Positions 22,487 to 33,758 of a stretch of DNA of 64,000 bases are shown one piece after another. The notes beneath the pieces were generated by a model, which saw only the letters and a list, made by a program, of their open reading frames with translations, was not told the DNA's origin and ran no database searches. The position numbers and the translations under genes were made by a program. Position 1 is the first letter of the stretch, and every line of letters begins with the position of its first letter. This DNA is from Heterotrichella gracilis (lineage: Eukaryota; Sar; Xanthophyceae; Tribonematales; Xanthonemataceae). The stretch covers positions 1 through 64,000 of the forward strand of contig JAULBX010011545.1 of NCBI GenBank assembly GCA_032358255.1. Reading direction: 5' to 3'.

Positions 22487-23396
22487 ATGAGCCAAGCGGT
22501 AAAGAAAAGCACGGGGCTTGGCTCCAAGCTAAAAGCTTTCTGGGACTCCCCTCAGGGACTCAAAACTACACACTTCTGGGGACCGGTACGGTTGTCACTG
22601 CATTCTTTTGGCTGTGGCACGTTGCTCCAACCCTCCTCGTGCCAACTGTGTGTCTCCCTTCACTGACCCAAGTCACTAATCCCAACACTGACCCAAGTCA
22701 CTAACGCTGCAGATCGCCAACTGGGGCTTTGTCATTGCGGTACGTGTGTTCCACATGAATGGTTGCATGCGCCTGTCCCATCCTAGCCTGAGCCATGTGC
22801 GATGCAACACGCTGGGTGACTAAGTCGTGGGGGTTGCACTGCTGCAGGGTATAGCAGACTCTCAGAAGGAGCCTTCCGTGATCAGCCCAAACATGACTGG
22901 GGGTGAGGCGCAGAACCTTGAGAGCTGTGGGCACTTCACCATGTCATGCTCCCACTGGCCACTCCACCACCCATCCACTGCACCCTGCCTGAGATTCCTG
23001 CAGCGTCACTTGCACTTTGGTACCAGCAAACGTTGCTAGACACCTTCTAGTTGTTGAGGTTTCCCTTCCTGCTGCAGTCATGTGCGGGTACAGCCTTCTG
23101 TTTATGCGCTTTGCGCTGGCCATCCAGCCCAAGAACTACCTGCTCTTTGCCTGCCACTTGTCCAACGAGGCAGTGCAATTGAACCAGTTGCGGAGGTGGT
23201 ACACATGGCACTCTGCCCAACCAAAGGTAAGTACTCTACTGGATAGTGCAGTGCAGTGCTGGCCAACAGATGACCTGCTTGCCCTGCTGTTTTCACTGGA
23301 CTATGTAGCATCGTTGCACTGGTGTTGAGCTGCATTGTCACACCGCCTACCCACTCAAGACCTCCTTCTGTGTTTCAGGAGATTGCAGCTGCGTGA
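22487..23396 (+). CDS. MPC1: Mitochondrial pyruvate carrier subunit 1
   Basis: Exons 22487-22585, 22713-22739, 22848-22902, 23078-23226 and 23379-23396 give 115 residues, a normal length for the family. The signature is complete: [56 protein letters not shown] and [19 protein letters not shown]1 pairs with MPC2 in the inner mitochondrial membrane to import pyruvate; the KTTHFWGP form marks the MPC1 type. Exon 2 is only 27 bp (IANWGFVIA) and the last exon supplies just five residues and the stop. The upstream region shares blocks with the plastid-protein gene at 19252. Confidence 0.95.
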
Positions 23397-24570
23397 AGGT
23401 AGCTGAATGGAGACCACAAGTTACGTACTTTCTTGCATCAGTACAGAACGTGGAACCGCTCCGTGCAATTATAGGCAGATGGCACTGCAGTCCACTGGTT
23501 TTCATATTGTGTAGGGTGAAGTGTTTTTCTTACTGCAACTGACATCTGATAGAGGGCTGTGCAGCAAATAATGTGCGTTTTCTGTGCGCATGCATGGGTC
23601 TATGGACTGCAGGTTCAATAACAGCGAGGGGGTTGGCGATTTTGAACGGATGGAACGATAGCGCCTTTTCACTTGCTTGCACATTTTGCGCTGTCATTTG
23701 ATAGGGCAGCAGCTAAGCCGGTTGTATGAGTGCATTTTTTTGGGGGTATGCCATCGCTAGGCAGCAAACTGAGGTAGTTGGCTGTGGCTGCCAACAACGG
23801 TAGGTAGAAACAATAGAGCTGGGTCCCAGATCCAACTGACAGTTGCTGCTCAAAATTTTGTTGGTGTAAGTTGGGCAGTACACATGTAATATATGATACA
23901 GTTTATGCCCAGAGCGACAAAGCTGATGTTTGTGGACAGACTACGGCATTCAATGAACTTTAACTTCCACTCCGACTGTCGGATTGTCACAAGAGCATGC
24001 ACTTGGCGTGCAGTGTGATGTGGCTATTGATCTGAGTGGTGCAGGTGGTCATTGGACTGGAAAGTTAGATATGGTCGCCCACTCTAGATCTTTGTGAGCC
24101 TTTGAAACTGTCACCAGAAAATAGTAATACAGATACTTGTGCACAGATACTTGTGCATGCACTGTAGTTGTCTAGTAAATTTGTACCATTAATGTAATGG
24201 TTTAAAACCTGAAAAGGCAAATAGAACAGCGGGAACAGTGAATTTCAAAGACATCAGCGTGGGATCTCTGCCCATCATGGCGATGTTCAGTGATGATTTC
24301 TTGAGACTGACAAACCCACCGGGGTCCATTCAGTGAGAGGGCCACAGTGACTATTGCATGAGCAAAACACAAGCGTCACAACAGAATAAATCGTAATAGG
24401 CTCCTAAAGTAGTGGACCATATAAAATATGCTTTGCCACATTTAATGTAGGCAGAACAGAACGGAAAACAACATACCATTCACTGAGCGATACGCATCAG
24501 AGACCAATTGCCGAGAAATAACACGGTGGCAGGTGACCCATATTACGGCCTGATGCTCACCATGTACTGT
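23397..24570. other. Convergent intergenic region, MPC1 and SLX1 3' ends
   Basis: Both flanking genes end into this stretch. It is AT-richer than the genes, with no open frame of interest and no repeat recognised. A TGTAA at about 23886 is far from the MPC1 stop, so its role is uncertain. Confidence 0.5.
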
Positions 24571-27500
24571 TCAATCTGAGATTTCAATCACTTCCACCTC
24601 CGCACGCGCCCTGCCCCCCTTGCTCTGCCCCTGCTGCCGCCGACCGACGCCCACACTCCCCGCGGGCGATTCCACCATTGGCTGCAACCCTTGGCCACCA
24701 TGGCTACCGATGCATGATGCAGCCTGCATGTTTCCAGGCAGGAGGCCTGAGGGGCCCTCATCAGGGATGGAGAACGGGGCAGGTTGAGAGCCGCTGCTCC
24801 CAGGTGCACAGCCATCAGTCCACAGTTGGTCCCCAGCTGCGCTGCTGTCGAAGCTTGCGTGCAGAGCATGTGGCGCCGCCTCTGTTGCCTCATGTGGCGC
24901 CGCCCCCTGCCATGTAGCAGGTCACCATTTAAAAACCCTCGACTAGGGTTATGATTAGGGCGAAAACCTCGCAATGCGTCATAACTATGGTACCTTCTGT
25001 ACATCCCTGAAGCCACCAGATACGGTTGGACACGCTTGCTCATCTACAGCACATAGCTAGGCAGCATCACTTGCGAACATCTTTCAAAACTTTCTGATTT
25101 TCATTCTAGTTCCTGCTGACTCTTCCGCGCCAGGCGCAGGTGCAGGAATAGCTCTAGTGGGGAGACAGCACGTCAAGCACGCCCAAAATGGTACAACCAA
25201 TGCCAGTATAGGATTGGGTGGCACACGCATGTACAGGCTTGACTGCTGTATGCCTAAATAGACGGAGCGCATGCAAGTAGTATATTTATTTAGTAAACCC
25301 ACCGTTGCACGCTGGCCCTTCTGCGCCAGGCGCTGGTGCAGGGGTAGGGGCGAGGGGGACAGTAGGTCAAGCACGTCCAGCGCATTGTTCAGCGGGGTGA
25401 GCTTGCCTGGGGTGGCACTGGGGCCAAGGGAGGTGGCTGCGCTGTGCTGTGGATCTGTCGCATGTGTTGCCACACTGCGGCGGCTGGCCCTGCGATGCAG
25501 CACGATACATCTGGGTCAGCACTCAATGGCCGCCTACAGCACGCAACCCACTTGATGCCGTAGAAGCACAGCTGTGTACTAGGGGTGTGGGTATCGTACA
25601 GTACTTTTGCCCTGCTTGACGGCACATGATGCGCACAGCGTAATGACACATTTGAAGGAAGTTCATAATAAACAACAAAGGCGGAGCTACAAGGCACAAA
25701 CGCAAGCCGAAAGGCACACACCAACATCACAGAGAACCGATGTCAAAACCCTAACAACCCTGAAAACCTTACACATGCCGGCGCACCTGGACCGCTTGCC
25801 CCGGCTGGTCCAGCTAGCAGACGCGGCCCCACGTGCCTTGCCACCACCACGCGCCGCCAAGCCCCCTCCTCCCCTTTCCCCTCCCACATCCTCTGCCCCA
25901 GCCCTGGCCGACAGCCGCTGGTGCAGGGGGGGGGGCGAGGGGGTACACAGGTCGACAAACACCCCTCCAGCAGTGTCATCATCCACATAATGCGATGACT
26001 CTGGAGCTGATGCCATGGCCCGGCTGGCCCAATCGAGGTAGTGTGAGGGGGACCGGGGTGGGGATGCGTGCCAGGTGTCGTGCTCCGGTGCCTGCTTCAA
26101 TGGGTGCGGACCATTCAAAGTAATGTTCCAATCAATGCATTGAGTACCAGTTTATTGTCAAAGCTTCCATGTGCGGAATTTGCAGGGTAGTTAATTTCAT
26201 GCATTCCAGGGATACAATCAGATTAGCACACAGACTGCAATCTTGCATCAAGCAGTTCTCTCCAGGCACTCTTCATACCATATGTTCATCTTGCGTGATC
26301 TGGTGTCCTGGTGAAGTGGCGGAATCACGTGAGCCCTGGTACGCTGACGTGGCGACATCATAGTGCAGCCCATCAGTGCTGGATGGTCCGGCCTCAACTA
26401 CCGGTGGAACGGCAGCGGCTTTTGAGCCCCCTCGTTTTCCTTTGGCGGTGCCGCCCCCCCTGCCGCGCCGCGCTTTGGCTGGTGGTGGGGCGGCTGCGGT
26501 GCCAGCAGCCTCGCCTGCGGACAAGATTGAATGTGAACGGATGATGTCAGGAATATAAATGACATGATTGCTTGTGTGAAGCATCAAATATGGTTGTGTG
26601 AATCATCAAATATGGTATCAACCCTCCATGCATAGCCCTGCCCGCCTCAAAACAAAGCAGCAGAGGCTCAGCCCACCTTCAGCACGACTGGCAGACTTTG
26701 CACCCCTACCGCCACGCCCCCTGCCCCCCCGCATGCCACGTGCCCCTCGCTTGCTAGGTGTCGCACCACCAGCACCCCCTTGGGAGCTGGCCTCTGCTGC
26801 GGCTGAGGGCACCCGGCTGCCTCCTCGCCGAGTGTGCCTGCATGGAATAACCAATATGGACTTACCAATCACCAACATGGAATTATTATTTTAAACCAAC
26901 TATTTTTTGCATGCCATGAACCACGTCCATGTAGATAGCACACATCACGAACTCTGACAGGCTGACTCCAGCCCCTGACCCCGCTTGCAGGAGCGAGGGC
27001 ACAGCCTCCCACACACCGCTTCTAGGTACTGTGCAGGAGGGTTTCTGTGAGTAGTCAACACTGGTGGATGCACCCCATCGGCACGCACGCATGGTCCTCT
27101 CAACCGCAGCAGACCACATCTAGGTACTATGCAGCAGTATATGGCACCAGCACTGCATGCACCCTATCTGAGGCACGCAGTTGTCTACGCACCTGGCAGG
27201 CTGCCTCCAGCCCTTGGACTCCGCGCGCTGCAGCATGGTGCCCCAGGACCACTGCTTGCCGCACTCTGGGCAGCTGCCCTGCTGCGGTAAGCTGCCGCTG
27301 CTACCCCCGCTGGCCTTGAGAAAGTGCGCTGCCAGGCATGAGATGTGTGTGTGCGACCCGCACTCGCACACCAGCCAGGACCCTGCTGCTGCCTTGGCGC
27401 AGATTGCGCATTGGACCTTGGAGCGCTCGGCTTGGCTCAGGGGCAGGGCCTCCTGCTCCTGGGTGCCCATCTGCACATGTCACCACGATGACTGGGGGGT

Positions 27501-29565
27501 GCAAGCGGGGGGGGCAGATGGAACCATGGTGAGTGGGGGGTGCAAGAGAAACGCTGGCAGAAGACTTGGTGCGGCCATGGGACCATGGCTTGCAGGGTGT
27601 GCGGAGTGTGAATTATGCACTTAAGCAGCTGTACAATTATGTGGTGTATACATTCAAATGGCTCAGGGGCATTGCGTGTCCATCACAAGCAATCATGGGA
27701 GACAGGACGCCTCCGAGAGACGTTTTTTGTCCAGCAAGGACTCGTGATTTGCAGGATGTGCGATCAAATGGTGGCCATGCTCATGCACTCTACCATGCTG
27801 CTTGTTTACTACCATGTGGATGGCATAATTGGGTGTCATATTTTGCCAATGAACATACCAAGGATGCCATGATCGACGTGCTCGGGAGGGTGTCAGCATC
27901 GCTAGGTGCGCCCTCCCCGTCGCTGTCCGAACCACTACCCCCTTGAAGGGTAGTGTCATCATCAGGCTGGCTGCTGTTGGTTGACAAGGGTAGCATCTGC
28001 AGCAATCACAAGCCATCCGTTACACGCCGCAGGAGTCCATTGGAAAAGAATGTACCAAGGTGAGGTGCACTTGCTATACGGTGTATGCACAGATCGCTTT
28101 AGAATGCAACCCCTTTTGATGCAACCTTTCTAGAGGGAGCTGTTGCATGCACATACAACCCTTTGTGTGACCCATGCACCCATCTTGAGTAGCCCATTGT
28201 GTAGTGTTCTAGCGCAATCAAAGCCCAGTGGCTCATGGCGGCCATTGCGACTAGGCCATGAGGCAGCTTGCCCTCTCGTTGGACCCAGAAATGCGCTTTG
28301 ATCCGTATCCTCCCATTTTGCCAAAACAATAATGAGCATTCCCTTGGTGTGATGTACCTACCTCAGGCGGTGCCACGATCACCTCTATGTGGCTAGGCAG
28401 GGGCTTGCACCCTGCCTGCAAGCCGCAGTACTGGGAGGACAACAGCTGCACAGTGAGTGGGTAGTACCTCCAGGGCTCCAGGTTGAGCATCTCGAAGAGC
28501 AGCTTGACCTACAGTGTCAACAGGAGTTGCTCGATCCACGTTTCCATGTTCAAAACATTGTGACTTGGGCACAGGTCTGAAGCCACCATACTGGGCCTGA
28601 TATGCAGATTTACTTACTGCTAGTATTGTTTTTTGTATTTATCGTTTTTTTTGTTTTCATCGATGCGTTGTGCCACAGCAATGACAACGACGCCTTGCAC
28701 CAGAGCATCGGTTTGCGCTCTTGATTAGTACATTCAATATTTTTTGAAGTGCATTCGGCACAAGCAGGGAAATTACCTTTCCACTCAGGCCATACAAGGA
28801 CTTCTTCGTAACCTTTGAGGCTGCCTCCCTCACTGCCACAGACTTGTGCGGGTGCTGCCATGCCCACTCAAACTGCAGCGCCTGGACCTACACCAAAGGA
28901 TTTAGGGTTTAGGGTTTGCCAGAGCCTTGAACCTACACCAAAGGGTTTAGAGTTTAGGGTTTGGCAGCGCCTGGGCACACTATGCTCAGGAGCGGCATAT
29001 GACTGCACAGTGGAAGTAAATCATATTATCAGGCAGCCTCCCGCCAAACACCAGGCTATGCCATGCCATATGCGGTGGGCAAGAACTGAGGGACACCTAG
29101 TTTGTCTGGTGTAGCAACAAAGCGGGTAATTTGGAAGATGATGTATTTTGTCAGCCCTTTACTTACCTGGCTTGGAAAGCCATAGACCACCAGCACCATG
29201 TCCCAGGGCCGTCCCCTGCACAGCGTGCACAGCATGACCCAGCGACATATGCATGCATATTGGGCCAACTGCCAGGTTACCGGTTCGGTGAAACTCAGAG
29301 GTGATTAAGCAAAGACAGCACGTCCCAGTGTCAAGTAGTAGTTTCACAACTCACTTCCTTGTCTTCCATGCCCCGTTGCAGATTTCACCGTTGTGCTGAC
29401 GTATCCTTCTGGGTGGGTTTACAGTGAACCTGCAAGGACCATGCCATTAGTTTCTCGTGCAAAACCCTTTCCTTAGCTCCTTGTAGAGCCGACTCACCCT
29501 ATATACGTCCTTCCTTTCGCTGTTGGGCTCAGGGAGAACAGCAAATAGCACCCAAAAAACTCCAT
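24571..29565 (-). CDS. SLX1: SLX1 structure-specific endonuclease with long C-terminal extension
   Basis: Twelve exons: 29565-29498, 29429-29355, 29215-29167, 28887-28777, 28508-28362, 27996-27859, 27470-27193, 26837-26677, 26514-26279, 26091-25787, 25489-25303 and 24906-24571. All phases agree, giving 696 residues; the family is usually about 270-400. The GIY-YIG nuclease comes first: FGCYLLFSLSPTAKGRTYIG, TVNPPRRIRQHNGEI, RPWDMVLVVYGFPS and QFEWAWQHP (Glu near 71). The zinc-binding RING-like domain is near 217-270 (CAICAK, CECGSHTHISCL, CPECGKQWSWG). It cuts branched DNA such as Holliday junctions with SLX4. After ~290 come RG-rich basic stretches (GMRGGRGRGGRG, ARRGRGGGTAKGKRGG) and three SUMO-interaction-like motifs (VFVDL, VLDLL, VIEI). 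The last exon rests on a weaker acceptor. A longer in-frame N-terminus from 29787 is possible but not family-like. Confidence 0.88.
25108..25180 (-). repeat. Echo of SLX1 exon 11 motif
   Basis: On the minus strand this intron stretch reads CTTGACGTGCTGTCTCCCC and then, in a shifted frame, FLHLRLARKSQ. It resembles the exon-11 stretch LDLLSPSPLPLHQRLAQKG. It is a decayed copy with a stop codon; use as an alternative exon is possible but not supported. Confidence 0.6.
26187..26249 (-). repeat. Dispersed (TTAG)n-tailed repeat, copy 2 (diverged)
   Basis: Resembles 207-275: CATGCATTCCAG, a GATTAGCA core and TCTTGCA in the same order, but the TTAG tail is nearly lost. It lies in an SLX1 intron. 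Confidence 0.45.
28889..28975 (-). repeat. Two echoes of SLX1 exon 4 start joined by TTTAGGG
   Basis: On the minus strand the acceptor TTTGGTGTAG and first exon bases GTCCAGGCGCTG recur twice upstream as GTTCAAGGCTCTGG and CCCAGGCGCTGCC. Each copy ends in CAAACCCTAAACC-type sequence. The structure matches the echo pair at 6950-7026 in the protease. Confidence 0.8.
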
Positions 29566-31052
29566 GTCAGGGTTCCTCGAGGTTGACTGGCCAGCCTCAC
29601 AGGCCGTGAAGCTGGCGTGACGACCAGCGACGCCTGTCCACGGTCTAGTCCTGGCCAAGAATAAAGAGCACACACGCTGTGGTCGTAGCGATGAGGGCTG
29701 CAGGTTGTGAGCTGGAAACCACCTTGCCATGAAGGCCATGCTCCCGTCAGAGAAGTAATAGCGGTTGGCAGCACACCTGTAGCACACGGACCATCATGCT
29801 ATGCTGGACACCGTGTTCAACGTGGTCCATCTTGTGCAAGGCGAGAGGAGGCGACAGGCGAAATGTCCAGCATTTTTATTTTTATTCTATTGATTTTTTT
29901 GTGGTATTCCAATAAAGATAATTATCACGTAATTTCCAGATGGGCAGTGGAGTGGGATGCTGGCAACGGAGTTGCAGGCAAAACGGGGAAGAAGACTCAG
30001 ACCTTGGCCGTTGCGCGCACCCAGAAAGGACAAGGGCCGAGACAATTCAATGCCGTGCAAAGCTTAAAACCTCCAACGCCAACGCTCAGAGATATTGCTG
30101 TTGGGTTGGAGGTGTGTAGTTGACCTAGTATCCGCGCATTTGCCTCCACCGATCAGGGGTAGCTTGGGAACTTCCAAGACTGGGTCCAGAGCAACCATCT
30201 CCCCAGGGTTTCGCCCTCTCAGCACTGTTACGCTTGGCTTGATGATATCTTGATGTGGGTTTTGATCACCGGGGTTACAGTGGTTGTTTGGGCGCTTTCG
30301 GTGGCTGACGCGCTGTACATCCAGGCCTTCTGTTAGGCCTATCCTAGCGAGCCCTGGACTCCCCGCGGCTGGGCGTACCAAGGTCTAACAAGGTATACAA
30401 CGGCCCACGTAGATATTCAGGCCTCACCCACGCAAGTAAAGGTATTGTAACCAGGATTGCACCGCATTGTGGGAGCGAGGTCCCGGGGGTGATGGTTTGG
30501 TGTTGCACCCAGACGCGTCCAACCACCCTCCATCCAACCCACGTGGCAGTCCCAAGATGAGCCCAATCCGCGCCACTAGGTTCGCATACAGCAGTGCAAC
30601 TCGCGTATGTATGATCGTACGCGCTCATTAGCAGCTTAGGCCGTTGTGGGCGACGTCTGTCGGTACAAATCAGCGCATATCAGATCGACCCGTTACCGTC
30701 CTCCCCCCCTCGTCCCCTGCAAGCTCTTTTCATCCCAAACACCAGCAACCCACCTGCCTTTGACACTTTCACCCTTTGTATGGCCAGCGGCAGCCTTCGA
30801 TTCACTTGCAGCGCAAGGATCACGTCCTTGTGGCATGCATCCCGTGTCGGAATTGGACCAATCTGGACACCAGGGGAAGCCAGCTAGGGCACTCCCCTCC
30901 ACTGGATACCATGTTACAACAGCCACCCTTGACCTTGCCTGGCTAGATGTCACACCCCTCAGCTGAGACTTCACGAGGAATGCGCCTAACCCCCTAAGTT
31001 TCCTTCCCCACCCAGGTCTGCAGTGCAAGGGCCACCACCCAGCAACCCAAGC
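29566..31052. other. Divergent promoter region of SLX1 and CDC14
   Basis: About 1.5 kb between the two start codons, transcribed outward on both sides. No CpG, TATA or other core element could be assigned with confidence, and no exon was recognised. An additional upstream CDC14 exon cannot be excluded, because the frame is open to an AG at 31021-31023 before the ATG. Confidence 0.5.
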
Positions 31053-33758
31053 ATGAAGTTTAATGGCGCAGCCCACGAGCTGGAACGAGCGGCAGCCCTG
31101 ATCCCCAACAAGTTCTACCTCCTGCCCCTGTCCCTGGGACGCAAGGACACCCTGCAGCGCCTGGCAGAGGCAGACGTCCTGTGCTACTCCACAGACCACG
31201 AGCTGCGCTATGAGCCCTTCTTCCTCGACTTTGGCCCCCTCAACATGGGCTGCTTGTACCGCTTCTGCGCCAAAACCAAAGCGCTGCTGGCCCAGGGCAA
31301 GACGGTGGTGTACTACTGTGCACAGACGGGGCAGAACATCGCCAACTCAGCGGTGCTCGCGGGCGCCTTCATGGTCCTGTTTGGGAACAAGACTGCGGAC
31401 GAGGCGTACGCGTGTGTGCAATCCCTGGGGCCATTCACGCCCTTCAGGGATGCCTCCTCTGCGCCCTCCATGTTCGACCTCACGGTGCACAGCTGCCTCA
31501 AGGGGGTGGCAAAGGCAATGGAGGTGAGGGGATGGATGAGCGGCTATTGCACTGGCACAGTGTGTGTACCTTTGGGTTTAGGGTTGAGTGCTAGGTTAGA
31601 CCTCATCGCTGCCCCAGGATTTATTTGGCCTGGTAAAAATACTTGCTGGGCATTGTACAGCGCACCACTTCCAAACACCACCCTGCCATTTGCCGTGTAA
31701 ACCCCGATCCCCCCCTGTCAAGGTGGCATTCCTTAACACTGGCAATCCCCACCCCCTTGTAGGTTGGCTTCATCGACTTCCACACCCATGGCAGCAAGTG
31801 GAGCGTGGAGGAGTACGAGTTCTATGAGCGCCTGGAGAACGGCGACCTCAACTGGATTGTGCCCAACAAGTTTGTTGCCTTCAGCGGCCCAGCGGGCACC
31901 GCCTATGACTATGGCGGTGGCTACCGGGCCAAGATCCCCGAGGACTACTGGGCGTACTTCAGGTCGCGAGGCGTGACGTCCATCGTGCGCCTGAACAAGG
32001 AGCTGTATGAGGTATGCTACACTGGGTTTTTTGGTCTCAGATCTTTTTCTTTTTTCTTTTTATATTTTGTAGTTAGTTAGTTAGTTAGTTAGTTACATGC
32101 ATTCCAGCAAAATAGCCAGATTAGCAGTCAGTCTTGCACATGCGGCGCCACGCAGCTCTTTTCATATTCTGTAGTATTGATTTTAATGTAAGGAAAGTAA
32201 AATAACATGCAGTGAATGTTTACAACCCTAAGGTTGCTCCGGTGACAACTGCTGCCTGGTGCAGTGCATGTATGCATGTATGTACTCAGCAGTGCTGAGG
32301 CCGGCGCATGTTGCAACCCCATTATCATGCACTCAACCAAATGGGTACCAGCAAGTTTATCATCCTCCCTCCCCCAAACCTGACAACCCCATCTCCGCTT
32401 GCGCAGGCATCCCGCTTCACCCGCGGCGGCTTCTGCCACCACCACCTCTACTTCCCAGATGGTTCCTGCCCCTCGGACGCCATCCTACTGCGTTTCCTGG
32501 ACATTGCCGAGCGCGAACCAGGGTCCCTGGCGGTGCACTGCAAGGCGGGGCTGGGGCGCACGGGGGTGCTCATCTGCTGCTACATGATGAAGCACTATGG
32601 CTTCACCGCGGAAGAGGCCATGGCCTACATCCGCATCTGCAGGCCGGGCTCGGTTCTGGGACCTCAGGTACGGTTTTGAAGCAATGGGATTAGATTATGT
32701 CATGCGCTGCGTTAACCTGTCGCCAGTGATGCATCGACCCAATGCGCTCATCGTAGCATTTAGGCACCATTTGCGCTGAAGTATGTCAGTAGTGAAAGCA
32801 AGTCCTGCATGCTTGTATTCTATATTGAAATTCGTAGTGCTTTGCAATATAATAAATTTGGTTTTTAATATAATGAAATGAATACTATTTTCCATATGTA
32901 TACCACGCCAAGCAAACCCCTGACATGGACCCCACCCGCGCCCTGCAGCAAAACTTCCTGATGGACAACGAGGCCAAGATGCACAAGGAGGGCGAGCTGT
33001 TCCGCCTGCGCAGGCAGCTGCGGGAGCAAGCACTGCTGGACAAGGACACCCAACAGCAGCAGCAGCAGCAGCAGCAGCCCGGGGCGGCCCGCAGGCAAAT
33101 CAGCATCAACGCCTCCGCCCAGGCCAATGTGCAGCCCGCAGAGCCAGCCGGCGCCACATCCACGCGGGGATCCCCGCGGTCCCGTTTGGGATCGGCGAGC
33201 GCTGCGCCATCCCCAGCGGCACCGGAGCTGGGATCCCTGGCGGGGCGGCGGCCATCGCGCAAGGAGGAGCTGACACCTGGCAGCACCCAGGGGGCGGATG
33301 CAGGGGGTGGTGCTGCGCCAGCGCCACCCAAGCCACAGGGTTTTGGGATGATCACCCGCTCCCGCCTCTTCAAATCACTTAGCACGCGCGGAGGGTCCGC
33401 GCCACCCGCCGCGCTGGCACCTGTGGGGCTGCCAGGTGGCAAGCCGCCAGCGCCTGCCGGCCCCCAGGCCAGCATCGACGAGGCCATGAACGTGCAGAGC
33501 CTGTCACTATCCTCCCGACCGATGTCATCCCATGGGCTGATGTCACATGGCGCCAAGCCCGGGCTGCACTCCTCCCAGTCCGCCACCCTGGATATGAGCA
33601 GCGGGGGCATGGAGACGAAGGTGATCCGCAAGCTGGCGCCCAATGGCCAGCCCCGCAAGGTGCACGCGTGCATGCTGAGCTCCATGTCTGCGCGCACGCT
33701 GGATGACATCCCGCCCGTCAGCCCAGCCCCTGAGTGGACCATCGGCTGCAAGCACTGA
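31053..33758 (+). CDS. CDC14: CDC14-type dual-specificity protein phosphatase
   Basis: Exons 31053-31523, 31763-32011, 32407-32667 and 32949-33758, all phase 0, give 596 residues. The N-terminal half has the pseudo-phosphatase domain ([39 protein letters not shown]). The catalytic domain has [26 protein letters not shown] (general acid near Asp258), [10 protein letters not shown] (Cys285, Arg291) and [16 protein letters not shown]. The family removes phosphate from Ser-Pro sites and acts in mitotic exit, cytokinesis, cilia and DNA repair. Land plants mostly lack CDC14, while flagellate green algae keep it (general knowledge). The ~260-residue tail begins with nine Gln encoded by a pure CAG run and is Pro/Ser/Arg-rich, with possible basic localisation signals ([10 protein letters not shown]). 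The start at 31053 fits the usual short N-terminus. Confidence 0.93.
32071..32143 (-). repeat. Dispersed (TTAG)n-tailed repeat, copy 3
   Basis: Nearly identical to the copy at 207-275: six TTAG units, ACATGCATTCCAGCAA, AGCCAGATTAGCAGTCAG and TCTTGCA. It is inserted in the second CDC14 intron, so its age can be judged from the flanks. Confidence 0.75.
33054..33077 (+). repeat. Coding (CAG)8 microsatellite in CDC14
   Basis: Eight perfect CAG triplets after one CAA encode nine Gln in the CDC14 tail, just after the conserved catalytic region. A pure run is likely to vary in length between strains. Confidence 0.95.

Noticed and set aside
26886-27119. Possible extra SLX1 exon on the minus strand
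   Set aside because: Open frame only; exons 7 and 8 already join in phase and no SLX1-family residues are present.
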